From assembly GCA_016462625.1 (NCBI GenBank), contig JAEMSV010000006.1, positions 1-64,000 of the forward strand: a stretch of 64,000 nucleotides of DNA. The letters are read 5' to 3'. Below, piece by piece: positions 20,664 to 29,224 of this stretch. A program made the translations under genes and the position numbers. The stretch is from Solirubrobacteraceae bacterium (GTDB lineage Bacteria > Actinomycetota > Thermoleophilia > Solirubrobacterales > Solirubrobacteraceae). The notes beneath the pieces are model-generated. The model ran no database searches. It was not told where the DNA came from and saw only the letters and a list, made by a program, of their open reading frames with translations. Numbering within the stretch: the stretch's first letter is position 1; every line of letters begins with the position of its first letter.

Positions 20664-21901
20664 ATCGCGGAGAGGTCCGCGTCCACGTCCGCCAGCGCGG
20701 CGTGGTGCTCGCCCAGCGGGGTGTGCTCGGTGAGGAAGCGCCGTGCGTGCTCCAGGTCGCCCCCGCGGCCGACGGTCAGCGCTGCGGCGAGCGTGCCCTC
20801 GCGCAGCAGCCACAGCGTGAACTCGCCGTCATCGAGAGATCCGCGCACGACCTCGCTGTCGAAGCCGTCGAGCGCCGGGCCGACGGACTCGAGCGTCGCC
20901 CAGTCCGACAGGTCCGACCAGAAGTACGGGACCTCCGTGTGGGCGACGTCGTCGCCGAGGATGTTCGCCGCGACGGTCTTCCCGTGGGCGATCGCGACCT
21001 CGAAGTGCTCGATGCGGACGTGACGGCCGTGGATGGCGCTCTCGTACTCGCACATGTCGCCGGCCGCGTAGACGTCGGGCGCGCTGGTCCGAAGGCGGTC
21101 GTCGCAGAGCACACCGCCGCCCGGACCCAGCTCGAGCTTCGCTCCGCGCGCGACCATGACGTCCGGCACCGCGCCGACGCCGAGCACGACGACGTCCGCG
21201 TCGAGCACCGTGCCGTCCTTCAGCACGACCTGCTCGACGCTCTGCCCTTCGCCGTCGAAGCGATCGACCTCGGCGCCGCCGACGAAGCGGATGCCCTTGG
21301 ACTCCAGGAGCGCCTGGAAGAACCGGCCCGCCGTGTCGCCGAATCCGCGTGAGAGCGGGAGCTCCTCCTGCATGACGACCGTGCACTGCTTGCCCAGCGC
21401 CGTCAGCGTCGACGCGACCTCGCAGCCGATGTACGAGCCGCCGACGAGCACGACGTTCGCCGCCTCGGAGGCGTCGTCGCGGATCGCATCGGCGTTGCGC
21501 AGCGCGCGCAGGTAGTGGATGCCCTCGAGGTCAGAGCCGTCGACCGGCAGCCGCCGCACGTTCGCGCCCGTCGCGAGGACGGCGTGGTCGAAGGAGACCG
21601 TCTGCTTGGTCGAGAGCGACGCCTCCTTCGCCTCGGCGTCGAACTTCATGACGCTCGTGCGGACCAGCAGCTCGATGTTCTGCTCGGCGTACCACGCGAC
21701 CGGGTGCAGAAACGCGTCCTCCTTGGCGCTCTTGCCGGCGAGGAACTCCTTGCTGCCGGGCGGGCGCTCGTACGGCGGGTCGGGCTCGCGGCCGACGAGC
21801 AGGATCTCGCCCTCGTAGCCGCGCTCGCGCAGCGTCTCGGCACAGGTCGCGCCCGCAGGCCCGCCGCCGACGATCAGCACGCCGACGTGCCGGTCAGCCA
21901 C
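20660..21901 (-). CDS. FAD-dependent NAD(P)H:ferredoxin-reductase-like oxidoreductase
   Basis: 413 residues from GTG. FAD-binding VLIVGGGPAGATCAETLRERG at the N-terminus, the ATG motif VLATGANVRRLPV, a second Rossmann motif VVLVGGSYIGCEVAS for NAD(P)H, and the FAD-closing DVYAAGDMCEY. This is the BphA4/AIF-type two-dinucleotide-binding layout; such enzymes pass electrons from NAD(P)H to ferredoxins or rubredoxins. The start overlaps the end of the second TrkA gene by eight bases, so it is the last gene of the transport operon. This placement suggests a redox link to ion transport, but no ferredoxin gene is nearby. Confidence 0.88.
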   Translation of the reverse strand: MADRHVGVLIVGGGPAGATCAETLRERGYEGEILLVGREPDPPYERPPGSKEFLAGKSAKEDAFLHPVAWYAEQNIELLVRTSVMKFDAEAKEASLSTKQTVSFDHAVLATGANVRRLPVDGSDLEGIHYLRALRNADAIRDDASEAANVVLVGGSYIGCEVASTLTALGKQCTVVMQEELPLSRGFGDTAGRFFQALLESKGIRFVGGAEVDRFDGEGQSVEQVVLKDGTVLDADVVVLGVGAVPDVMVARGAKLELGPGGGVLCDDRLRTSAPDVYAAGDMCEYESAIHGRHVRIEHFEVAIAHGKTVAANILGDDVAHTEVPYFWSDLSDWATLESVGPALDGFDSEVVRGSLDDGEFTLWLLREGTLAAALTVGRGGDLEHARRFLTEHTPLGEHHAALADVDADLSAI

Positions 21902-22568
21902 GGGCAGGGGTTCCGGAGAACTGGGCGGTGATCGCGTCCTCGAGGCCCGGGTCGAGCACGACCAGCACCTCGTCGCCGGCCTTCACGACCGTGTCGGGCT
22001 TCGGCACGTAGCCGCCGCCGCCGGCCGGCAGCACCGAGATGATGAGGCTGCCCTCCGGCAGGTCGATGTCGGCGACGCGCCTGCCCTCGACGGGCGCGCC
22101 GGCCGAGACCTCGACCTCGATGATCTCCAGCTGCTCGTCGGGCAGGTCGAGCAGGTGGACCAGGCCGTGGCCGGGGACCTCGTGCTCGATGAGGTTCAGG
22201 ATCAGGTCCGTGGCACTCACCGCGGGCATGATGTTGAGCAGCCGGAAGTGCTGGAGGTTCCGCGGGTTGTTGCAGCGGGCGATGATCCGCTCGCAGAGGT
22301 ACTTCTCCTTGGCCACCTGGCAGATGAGGATGTTGTCCTCGTCGTCGCCGGTGACCGCCACGACGAGGTCGGCGCGGCCGATGCCGGCGCGCTCGAGGAC
22401 CCACAGCTCCGTGCCGTCGCCGTACTGGACGACGTGCTCGAGCTCCTGCTCGAGGCGCAGGTAGGTCGCGCGGTCCTGATCGACGAGCGTGACCTCGTGG
22501 TCGTTGCGCAGCAGCTCGCGGGCGAGGTTGAGGCCGACCTTGCCGCCTCCGACGATGACGACGTACAT
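21894..22568 (-). CDS. TrkA/RCK potassium-uptake regulator with TrkA-N and TrkA-C domains (CeoC-like)
   Basis: 224 residues. The RCK_N Rossmann domain (MYVVIVGGGKVGLNLAREL; acidic VDQD after strand 2 for NAD(H)) is followed from about residue 140 by a TrkA-C domain (EVSAGAPVEGRRVADIDLPEGSLIISVL...KAGDEVLVVLDP). RCK proteins gate K+ transporters by binding nucleotides. The ATG shares one base with the TGA of the partner gene (TGATG). The split pair resembles mycobacterial CeoB/CeoC, which also lies beside an APC-type membrane protein gene. Confidence 0.9.
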   Translation of the reverse strand: MYVVIVGGGKVGLNLARELLRNDHEVTLVDQDRATYLRLEQELEHVVQYGDGTELWVLERAGIGRADLVVAVTGDDEDNILICQVAKEKYLCERIIARCNNPRNLQHFRLLNIMPAVSATDLILNLIEHEVPGHGLVHLLDLPDEQLEIIEVEVSAGAPVEGRRVADIDLPEGSLIISVLPAGGGGYVPKPDTVVKAGDEVLVVLDPGLEDAITAQFSGTPARG

Positions 22569-22993
22569 CAGGCGGTCAGCCCCAGCGAGGCGTTGAACAT
22601 CTCGATCGCGTGCTTCGTCGGGCAGATGGTGTTCAGCCCCTGCTCGCGGTACCAGGCCGAGCGGGCCGGGTCCATCACGCGGACGATCACGCGCTCGACG
22701 CCGAACCGCTTCTGGGCGATCTGGGCGATCGTGAGGTTCGTGTTGTCGCCGTCGGTGGACGCGATGAAGACGTCCGCCTCGTCGATCCCGGCGGCGAGCA
22801 GCGCCTCGGTTTCGAGCGCGGTGCCCACGGTGAAGCGCCCCCCGGCGTCCTCCCAAGTGGTCTCCATGCCCGCGTCGAGGCGCTCGTGGCTGAGCGGATC
22901 CTCGTCCAGGACGGAGACCTCGTGGCCGGCGGCCAGCGCGGTGCGGGCGACGGAGGAACCGACGCGTCCGGCGCCGACGATCAACACGAGCAT
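22568..22993 (-). CDS. TrkA-N-only RCK potassium-uptake regulator (CeoB-like)
   Basis: 141 residues, a single RCK_N Rossmann domain: VLIVGAGRVGSSVART, acidic LDED after strand 2, and IASTDGDNTNL, the usual nucleotide-sensing loop. There is no TrkA-C domain, unlike its downstream partner. It starts ten bases after the second APC permease and is coupled to the larger RCK gene. The two would form an octameric ring or heterodimers on the cytosolic face of a K+ transporter; the two upstream permeases are the obvious candidates. Confidence 0.9.
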   Translation of the reverse strand: MLVLIVGAGRVGSSVARTALAAGHEVSVLDEDPLSHERLDAGMETTWEDAGGRFTVGTALETEALLAAGIDEADVFIASTDGDNTNLTIAQIAQKRFGVERVIVRVMDPARSAWYREQGLNTICPTKHAIEMFNASLGLTA

Positions 22994-23003
22994 GGTCCGG
23001 ACT

Positions 23004-24968
23004 CTAGCGAGCGTCCGATGTGGGGGTTTCCTCCCCCTCGGACGGCATGCTCTCGGCCGGAGGCGCGGTCAGGATCACCCGGCACGGCGCCTTCTGGAGG
23101 ACGTACTTCGTCGCCTCTCCGACGAAGTTGTCCAGGGCGCCGCCGCGCCCGCCGAGGCGGGCACCGCCGCGGATCCGCGAAGGCTCTTCGGCCGCGAGGA
23201 CGATGGCCTCCACCCCCCGCCGCCGGGCCTCGTCGACGATCGCCTGCCCCACCCGCCGGGCCCGGACCGTCGCGGTCGCGACCTGCACGCCCTCGTACTC
23301 CTCGCCAACCGCCTTCGCGCGGGCCAGGGCCATGCGGGCCAGCTTGAGCTGCTCTTCGGGCAGACGGGCGTCGATCGGCAGCGACATCGGGACCTCGAAG
23401 ATCCAGACCGCCTCGATCATCGCGCCCTCGCCCTCGTCGGGGTCGCCCTCCTCCGAGGCCAGCCGGCCGGCTGTCTGCACGATGTCGTCGTCGAGCGCCG
23501 TGCCGAACACCGGGACCAGGATCGAGCCGTACTCCGCCTCCAGCGGCTCGTGGCGCAGCGCCGCCTCGGGGACCTGCACGCGGGCGAACACCGGCATGTC
23601 GCGGCTGCGGCGGTACCCGACGTACATCACGAGGCCGGCGGCCATCCACCCAAGGCCGACGAACCGCGCCGGCCCGTGGAAGATGACGAGCCCGATGAAC
23701 AGCGAGGCGGTCACGCCGGCCCCGAGCACCGCCGGCAGCGGCAGGTCGCCGCCCTTGAACGGGATGGACCACGGCACGCGGTACGGGCGGACGAGGTTCG
23801 GCTCGCGGTAGCGCAGGACGACGATCGACAGGTGCGCCATGAAGAACGCCAGCAGGGCGCCGAACGCGTAGATCCCGACGAGGAACTCGAGGTCCTGCGG
23901 CAGCACCAGCAGGATCGCGAGCACCGCGGCGATGACGATCACCACGAACGGCGTCGCCCGCGTGGAATGCAGCCGGCCGAGCCGCGTCGGGATCTGGCGG
24001 TTCGTCGCCAGCGAGTAGGCCAGGCGTGAGAGCCCGAGCATCGCCGAGTTGGCCGCCGCGATCAGCGTGATCGCCGCCAGTGCCGCGACGACGTACGTCA
24101 GCGCATCGCCCAGCCACGCGGGATCGAACTCCTCCACCACCGCCACCACGGGTGCGTCGACGTCCTTCGCCAGCGGGCTGACACCGTTCTCGATCGGCAG
24201 CGCCGAAATGGCGACGAGCGCGATGCCGGTGTAGATCACGAGGACCGACCCCGTCGCGCTGGTGATGACCCTCCGTAGCGCGCCGCGGCTGACCCGCAAC
24301 TCCCCGGACAGGCCCGCGGCCGACTCCAGGCCCGTGAACGCAACCGTCGAGAGGGTGAGCGCGAAGATGAGGTTCGACCAGGTCGGCGACGTGCCGAGAT
24401 CGATCGACTCGACGAGCACGTCGGGCTGGAGAAACAGGATCAGGCCGAGGACGACGATGAGGCCCTGGAGCGCGAGGTCCGCCGTGACCAGCAGCCCGAC
24501 CCGCTTGGACCGCGTCGCGCTGAACCCCCGCACGTTCCGGATCGCGACGTACCCGATGATCGCGACGCACACGGCGGTCTCGGTGGCCCCGTGGCCCAGC
24601 TCGCTCCAAAAGACCGCGGCGTAGTTGGTCGCCGACAGCGAGGTCACGGCGATCAGGATCAGGAAGTCGAGCAGGATCGCCCATCCGGCGACGAAGCTCC
24701 ACAGCTCGTTGAACGCGTACCGGGCGAAGACGGTCGAGCCCGAGCGCTCCTGATGCAGCGAGGAGCCTTCCACGTACGTCATCGCCGTCAGGGCGAAGAA
24801 CACCCCCGAGACGAGGAACACGAGCGGGGTCAGCCCCAGCGCCCGCTCGGCGATGACCCCGAGCGAGAAGTAGATGGCGCTGGCCAGCGAGGTCCAGACG
24901 ACCGCGAACAGCGTCGGCGCACCGAGGGCGCGCCGGCCGAAGTCCTGCCGTCCCGTCGTGGGGCTCAT
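23004..24968 (-). CDS. APC-superfamily permease with C-terminal USP domain, KimA-like
   Basis: 654 residues from an ATG overlapping the upstream stop (ATGA). Twelve hydrophobic segments in 1-470 with the APC opening LFAVVWTSLASAIYFSLGVIAERALG; the cytosolic part (about 510-640) is a universal-stress-protein fold (EYGSILVPVFG ... AIVDEARRRGVEAIVLAA ... APCRVIL). An APC core plus USP-like tail is the architecture of the Bacillus K+/H+ symporter KimA. Ten bases downstream begin two RCK genes, supporting K+ transport over amino-acid transport. Amino-acid transport cannot be excluded. Confidence 0.85.
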   Translation of the reverse strand: MSPTTGRQDFGRRALGAPTLFAVVWTSLASAIYFSLGVIAERALGLTPLVFLVSGVFFALTAMTYVEGSSLHQERSGSTVFARYAFNELWSFVAGWAILLDFLILIAVTSLSATNYAAVFWSELGHGATETAVCVAIIGYVAIRNVRGFSATRSKRVGLLVTADLALQGLIVVLGLILFLQPDVLVESIDLGTSPTWSNLIFALTLSTVAFTGLESAAGLSGELRVSRGALRRVITSATGSVLVIYTGIALVAISALPIENGVSPLAKDVDAPVVAVVEEFDPAWLGDALTYVVAALAAITLIAAANSAMLGLSRLAYSLATNRQIPTRLGRLHSTRATPFVVIVIAAVLAILLVLPQDLEFLVGIYAFGALLAFFMAHLSIVVLRYREPNLVRPYRVPWSIPFKGGDLPLPAVLGAGVTASLFIGLVIFHGPARFVGLGWMAAGLVMYVGYRRSRDMPVFARVQVPEAALRHEPLEAEYGSILVPVFGTALDDDIVQTAGRLASEEGDPDEGEGAMIEAVWIFEVPMSLPIDARLPEEQLKLARMALARAKAVGEEYEGVQVATATVRARRVGQAIVDEARRRGVEAIVLAAEEPSRIRGGARLGGRGGALDNFVGEATKYVLQKAPCRVILTAPPAESMPSEGEETPTSDAR

Positions 24969-25168
24969 GCGCCGTCGTCCTCGGGCGAGCGGTCGAGCCA
25001 CAGCCGCGCGGCGCCGGCGCCGGTCAGCAGCAGGCCGAACACGACGCCGACGGCGAGCAGGCCGCCGCCGCGGGCCAGCGTGCTCACGACGAGCACGATC
25101 CCGAGCACGATCAGGACGGCGCTTAGGCCGCGTGTTCCTGTGCGGTGGATGGAGGCGGGATCAGGCAT
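24965..25168 (-). CDS. Small two-TM membrane protein within the APC/TrkA operon
   Basis: 67 residues: short polar N-terminus, hydrophobic segments near 14-30 and 36-54, then a charged tail (DRSPEDDGA). The ATG shares its A with the TGA of the upstream permease (TGATG), and its own stop overlaps the next permease start, so it is locked between the two transporters. It may be a small accessory subunit, in the way KdpF or other small proteins attach to K+ transporters; no similarity supports a specific family. Confidence 0.75.
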   Translation of the reverse strand: MPDPASIHRTGTRGLSAVLIVLGIVLVVSTLARGGGLLAVGVVFGLLLTGAGAARLWLDRSPEDDGA

Positions 25169-27084
25169 CAGCCGACGCGAATGGGAACGCGCTTCTGGTC
25201 CGGGCGCGACTCGATGATGACGCGGCACGGCCGCTCGGCGAGCACCGTCTCCAGCGTCTTGCCGAACACGCTCGCGCCGCTGGTGCGCGGCGGCAGCGGC
25301 ATGACGATCGCGCGGGCGCGCATCGTCTTCGCCTCGTCGACGATCGCGCGGCCCGACTGGCCCGCGCGGACCTTGACCCAGCGACCCGACACGCGCCGCC
25401 CGCCCTGCAGCCGCGCCTGCTCGATGAGCGCGCGCGCCTGCGCCTCCTTCTCGGGCAGCGACGCGCTGATCGGCGATGACGCCGGCACGGTGATCATCGC
25501 CAGCACGTAGATGCCGCGTTTGCGCCGCGCCGCGAGCTTGACCGCCGTGGCGAGCGCGTCGGGGTCGTAGTCGGGCCGCACCTCGAGCGCGACGAGGATC
25601 GAGTCGTACTCCGCCTCGGTCTCGGTCACCGGCCGCGGGATCGCGACCTTCACCGTGGTCTTCAAGTCGAGCCCCTGGTTGCGGCGGTAGAGCATGTAGA
25701 CGACCACGCCGATCGCCAGCCAGAGCACGCCCGCGATCGCGACCTCAGGGTTCAGCACCGTCACGACGACGAACGCCGTGGCGGTGCCGAGGCCGCCGAC
25801 GACGGCGAACAGCGGGAGGTCGAACCCGCGGAAGCGGACGTTGCCCGGCCCGCGGTACGGCCGGTCGAAATCGGGTTGCTTCGCCCGCAGCGTGATCAGC
25901 GCGACATGCGCGATCGTGAACGACAGCATCGCGCCAAACGCGTACATGTTGCCCAGGAACTCCGCCTGCCCCGGGATCAGCGTCAGGCAGGCGATGACGC
26001 CGAACACCAGGATCCCGACCCACGGGGTGCCGTACTTCGGGTGCAGCTGGCGCAGCTGGTCGGGCATCTGGCGGTGGATGCCCATCGAGTAGACGAGCCG
26101 GGACACGCCGATGATGCCCGCGTTCGTCGCGAGGAACAGGATCGTCGCGGCGAGCAGGCCGACGTACAGCTCGCCGGCGGCCTGCAGCGGGCCGAGGTCG
26201 ATCTCCTTCACGACGCCGAGGATCGGATCGCCCGCGAAGCCGCCCTCGTCCTCGGGGAGGCCGAGCAGCGTCTGGTACTCCCCGGTCTGGCTGTTGAACG
26301 TGACCGGCAGGGCGCTCAGCGCGATCGCCGGCAGCGTGAAGTAGATGGCGAAGACCGCGATCCGCACCCGGCTGATCGCCGCCGGGATCGTCGTGGCCTC
26401 GTCCTTGGCCTCCTCGGCCATGTTCGAGATCGTCTCGATCCCCGTGTAGGCGATCATGCCCAGCGGGATCGCGACGAGGAAGTTCGTCCACGTCGGCGCC
26501 ACGCCCCAGGTGATGTTCTCCATCAGGACGTCGGGCGAGAACACGAGAACGAACCCGACCAGCACCAGCGCCAGCTGCGTGAGGAAGTCGATGACCGCGA
26601 GCGTCACGTTCAGCCCCGCGGACTCCTTGACGCCGACGACGTTGACGACGCTCAGGAGGATGACCACGCCGATGCCGAAGATGATGTCCGCCGGCGAGCT
26701 GCGCAGCGGCTCCCAGAACAGCCCGCCGAGGTAGTGCGGGACGAAGAACGCGCTGATCGCGATCGTGATCAGGTAGTTGAGCATCTGCCCCCACGCCGCG
26801 AAGAACGAGACGAACTCGTTGAACGCGTGCCGCGCGAAGCTCGACGAGCCGCCGGCCTCGGGGTACATCGCCGTCGCCTCCGCGTACGTGGCGGCGGTGC
26901 AGAAGAAGAAGATGCCGGTGATCACGAAGACCAGCGGCGTGAGGCCGAGCGCGAGGCCGGCGACGAGGCCGAGCGCGTAGTAGATCGACGAGCCGACGTT
27001 GCCGTAGGCGGTCGAGAACAGCGCGTTGACGCCCAGCACGCGCTGGAGCCCATGGAGTCGGCGCTCGGCCAAAGTGCGGGGCAC
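25168..27084 (-). CDS. APC-superfamily permease with C-terminal USP domain, KimA-like, first gene of operon
   Basis: 638 residues. Twelve hydrophobic segments with NALFSTAYGNVGSSIYYALGLVAGLALGLTPLVF as TM1-2, and a C-terminal USP-like domain (EYDSILVALEV ... AIVDEAKTMRARAIVMPLP ... RPCRVII). Paralogous to the other permease in this operon. The chosen GTG (27084) has AGGAG four bases upstream; a GTG near residue 16 (RVLGVN) is an alternative. The spacer to the divergent patatin gene is only about 19 bases, so one of the two promoters must lie inside the other gene. Likely K+ or cation import, inferred from the RCK genes downstream. Confidence 0.83.
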   Translation of the reverse strand: MPRTLAERRLHGLQRVLGVNALFSTAYGNVGSSIYYALGLVAGLALGLTPLVFVITGIFFFCTAATYAEATAMYPEAGGSSSFARHAFNEFVSFFAAWGQMLNYLITIAISAFFVPHYLGGLFWEPLRSSPADIIFGIGVVILLSVVNVVGVKESAGLNVTLAVIDFLTQLALVLVGFVLVFSPDVLMENITWGVAPTWTNFLVAIPLGMIAYTGIETISNMAEEAKDEATTIPAAISRVRIAVFAIYFTLPAIALSALPVTFNSQTGEYQTLLGLPEDEGGFAGDPILGVVKEIDLGPLQAAGELYVGLLAATILFLATNAGIIGVSRLVYSMGIHRQMPDQLRQLHPKYGTPWVGILVFGVIACLTLIPGQAEFLGNMYAFGAMLSFTIAHVALITLRAKQPDFDRPYRGPGNVRFRGFDLPLFAVVGGLGTATAFVVVTVLNPEVAIAGVLWLAIGVVVYMLYRRNQGLDLKTTVKVAIPRPVTETEAEYDSILVALEVRPDYDPDALATAVKLAARRKRGIYVLAMITVPASSPISASLPEKEAQARALIEQARLQGGRRVSGRWVKVRAGQSGRAIVDEAKTMRARAIVMPLPPRTSGASVFGKTLETVLAERPCRVIIESRPDQKRVPIRVG

Positions 27085-27088
27085 GATA

Positions 27089-27093
27089 CTCCT
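27089..27093 (-). promoter_or_regulatory. Ribosome binding site deciding the first APC permease start
   Basis: AGGAG on the minus strand followed by TATC and GTG 27084. The four-base spacing is short but it is the only Shine-Dalgarno match near the conserved start of TM1. Confidence 0.45.
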
Positions 27094-27103
27094 GCGCGTC
27101 GCT

Positions 27104-28060
27104 GTGAAACGCTCCGCCCACCACCACCCCCTGATCGAGCTCCTGCGCACCCGTCTGCGCACGGCCAGCCGACCCGGCGAACGCACCGACGGCGCCCGGA
27201 TCGCGGTGGCCATCGAGGGCGGCGGGATGCGCGGCGCGATCACTGCCGGAATGGCGATGGAGCTCGAGCGCCTCGGACTCCGTGACGCCGTCGACGACGT
27301 CTACGGCGCGTCAGCCGGGACGCTGAACGGCGCGTGGTTCGTCTCGGGCGCGGCCCAGGCCGGGCTGCCCGGCTGGAGCGACCCCGCCCTGCGGACCGCG
27401 ACCGTCCGCCGGAGCAACCTCCTGCGCGGCCGGCCCGTCGTCGACGGCCGGTATCTGACCGACGTCGTCTACGAGCAGTTCACCCCGATGCCGTTCGCCG
27501 ACGTGATCGCCAGCCCGGTCCGCCTGCACCCCATCGCGACCGACGCCCGGACCGGCGAGGCGACCGACCTGGCGGAGTTCGTTCGCGATCCGCCGTCGCT
27601 GAAGCTCGCGCTGCGGGCGAGCACCGCCCTGCCGCTGCTGTCGGGCCCACCGGTCGAGCTCGCGGGGCGGCGCTGGTTCGACGCCGGGCTCGCCGAGGCC
27701 ATCCCGTTCCGCACCGCGATCGCCCAGGGCGCGACCCACGTGCTGGTCCTGCGATCGCGCCGGGCCGACGAGCTCGACACCGCCGAGAGCTCCCGCACCG
27801 TCGCGCTGGTCTCGCGCTACCTGTCCCGCCACAGCGCGGCGCTGGCGCAGGCCTTCCGCGAGCGGGCGGGCCGGCTCGTCGCCGACGACGCCGAGCTCGA
27901 CCGGCTCGCGGAGTCACCGGCGGGTGAACCCGGGGTCCTCTCGGTCCGGCCGGCCGCCGGCACGCCGTCGATCGGCCGGCTGGAACGCGATCACGAGCGG
28001 GTGCTGGCCGGGCTGCGGGCCGGTGGGGACGCTGTGGCTGCCGCGTTCGCCCCGGCCTGA
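27104..28060 (+). CDS. Patatin-like phospholipase
   Basis: 318 residues from GTG 27104 (GTG 27074 in frame would overlap the divergent gene). Oxyanion loop GGGMRG at 39-44, nucleophile elbow GASAG with Ser70, and catalytic Asp193 in WFDAGLAE, where most patatins have DGG. Bacterial members act as lysophospholipases or acyl hydrolases on membrane lipids. DAGLAEAIPFRTAIAQGATHVLVLRSR is typical of the RssA/YjjU group. No signal peptide is visible. A hairpin follows the stop. Confidence 0.88.
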   Translation: MKRSAHHHPLIELLRTRLRTASRPGERTDGARIAVAIEGGGMRGAITAGMAMELERLGLRDAVDDVYGASAGTLNGAWFVSGAAQAGLPGWSDPALRTATVRRSNLLRGRPVVDGRYLTDVVYEQFTPMPFADVIASPVRLHPIATDARTGEATDLAEFVRDPPSLKLALRASTALPLLSGPPVELAGRRWFDAGLAEAIPFRTAIAQGATHVLVLRSRRADELDTAESSRTVALVSRYLSRHSAALAQAFRERAGRLVADDAELDRLAESPAGEPGVLSVRPAAGTPSIGRLERDHERVLAGLRAGGDAVAAAFAPA

Positions 28061-28061
28061 C

Positions 28062-28085
28062 GTCGGGCTCCGGCCGCGAGCCGAC
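28062..28085. terminator. Hairpin between convergent patatin and eRF1-like genes
   Basis: GTCGGGCTC, loop CGGCCGC, GAGCCGAC: eight pairs with one bulged G. It starts two bases after the patatin stop and ends eight bases from the convergent stop. No T-run on either side. Confidence 0.5.
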
Positions 28086-28093
28086 CCGGCCCC

Positions 28094-29173
28094 TCAGAGG
28101 GCGTACCGCAGGATCGCGCTCGCGGGTCCGCCCTCCGGGATGTCATCGGCGCGAACGGCCAGCACGCGACCGCCGGCCAGCAGCACGCGGCGGACGATCT
28201 CGTCCACGACGCCGTAGTTGATGGCGTCGTCGACCTCGTCGAACGTCACCTCACCCGCCTCGTCGATCAGGCCGGGGATCGCCTCGTCGATGTCCACGAT
28301 CACGGTGTCCACCGCCCCGAGCGTCGCCAGCCGCGCGATGTCGGTGACCTCGGTCGCCGTGCGGCCCTGAGAGCGCCGCTCGTCGAAGAGCGTGGCGAGC
28401 TCCTGGAGCTGGTCGGCGTAGACGTCATCGAGGATCGCCCGGGCCGCGTCGGCGAGCTCGGCGTCGGACGTTCCCTCCGGGTTCCCGTGCTCACGCTCGT
28501 CGACCAGGTGGGGGTAGGTGTTCGCCGAGCGGAACAGGCCCGCCATCGGCTGGGCCGCGGCGAGGATCAGCGGCAGCTCGGAGCCCTTCAGCACGCCGCG
28601 CAACGCGGCGTCGACCTTGCGGGCGTACGCGCCCTCCCGGGCCCGGTGGACCTTGTTGCCCCCGGCCGACCACGCGTCCTTCGGCATCCCCTCGACGGGA
28701 ACTTCCTCGGGCGGACCGGACGGACCGATCTCCAGCAGGCGGCTGCCGCCCTGCGCGAGCGCGAGCACCCACGCGGCCTGCGGGAACGTCACGGCGCGCA
28801 GGAGTGGCTTGACGTGGAAGCGGTCGGACACCTCGACCATCGGCGTCAGGTGGTTGGGCAGGCGATGCGTCGCGAAGCGATCCGGCGTCGCGAACACCGC
28901 GAGGCTGTCGGCCTGGTCAGCCCAGAAGTCGTCGTCCTCGTCGGCGAGGTGGCGCAGCTGCTGCTCGATCCCGTCGATGTCTTCCTCATCCGCGCCGGCG
29001 GCGCGGAGCTGCTCGACGGCTTCGTCGGTCAGGCCGCGTAGGACCAGCCGGTCCTGCTGCGTCTCCTGCGTGACACGGTGCGTCGGCAGGTAGATCGACA
29101 CGCAGAGCGGGGACGTCGCCGTCAGCAGGCGATGTAGCTCGGCGCGCGTGGGAATGTCGGTATGGAGGGCCAC
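28094..29173 (-). CDS. eRF1-like protein of the bacterial archaeo-eukaryotic release factor (baeRF) group
   Basis: 359 residues from GTG. The opening with CVSIYLPTHR, the central AGGNKVHRAREGAYARKVDAAL and the C-terminal GGPASAILRYAL match the baeRF group of eRF1/Pelota homologues, proposed to act in ribosome rescue or antibiotic response. The central stretch lines up by eye with the eRF1 loop in which GGQ is followed by an arginine-rich helix and YVRKV; here the tripeptide is GGN (Asn173). TAGCCT lies exactly six bases before the GTG. Family call is by pattern; the GGQ alignment is inference. Confidence 0.75.
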   Translation of the reverse strand: MALHTDIPTRAELHRLLTATSPLCVSIYLPTHRVTQETQQDRLVLRGLTDEAVEQLRAAGADEEDIDGIEQQLRHLADEDDDFWADQADSLAVFATPDRFATHRLPNHLTPMVEVSDRFHVKPLLRAVTFPQAAWVLALAQGGSRLLEIGPSGPPEEVPVEGMPKDAWSAGGNKVHRAREGAYARKVDAALRGVLKGSELPLILAAAQPMAGLFRSANTYPHLVDEREHGNPEGTSDAELADAARAILDDVYADQLQELATLFDERRSQGRTATEVTDIARLATLGAVDTVIVDIDEAIPGLIDEAGEVTFDEVDDAINYGVVDEIVRRVLLAGGRVLAVRADDIPEGGPASAILRYAL

Positions 29174-29179
29174 ACGCGC

Positions 29180-29185
29180 AGGCTA
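29180..29185 (-). promoter_or_regulatory. -10 box of a leaderless promoter for the eRF1-like gene
   Basis: TAGCCT on the minus strand, six bases, then GTG 29173. No ribosome binding site. Confidence 0.5.
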
Positions 29186-29224
29186 CGCCCCGCGCGGTGG
29201 CCGAGCTCCGGGTGCCCAGCGAAC

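Noticed and set aside
23004..27084. Riboswitch (ydaO/c-di-AMP type) ahead of the KimA-like operon
   Set aside because: KimA of Bacillus is under a ydaO riboswitch, so I looked for one. The spacer upstream is only about 19 bases before a divergent gene, and no structured leader fits.
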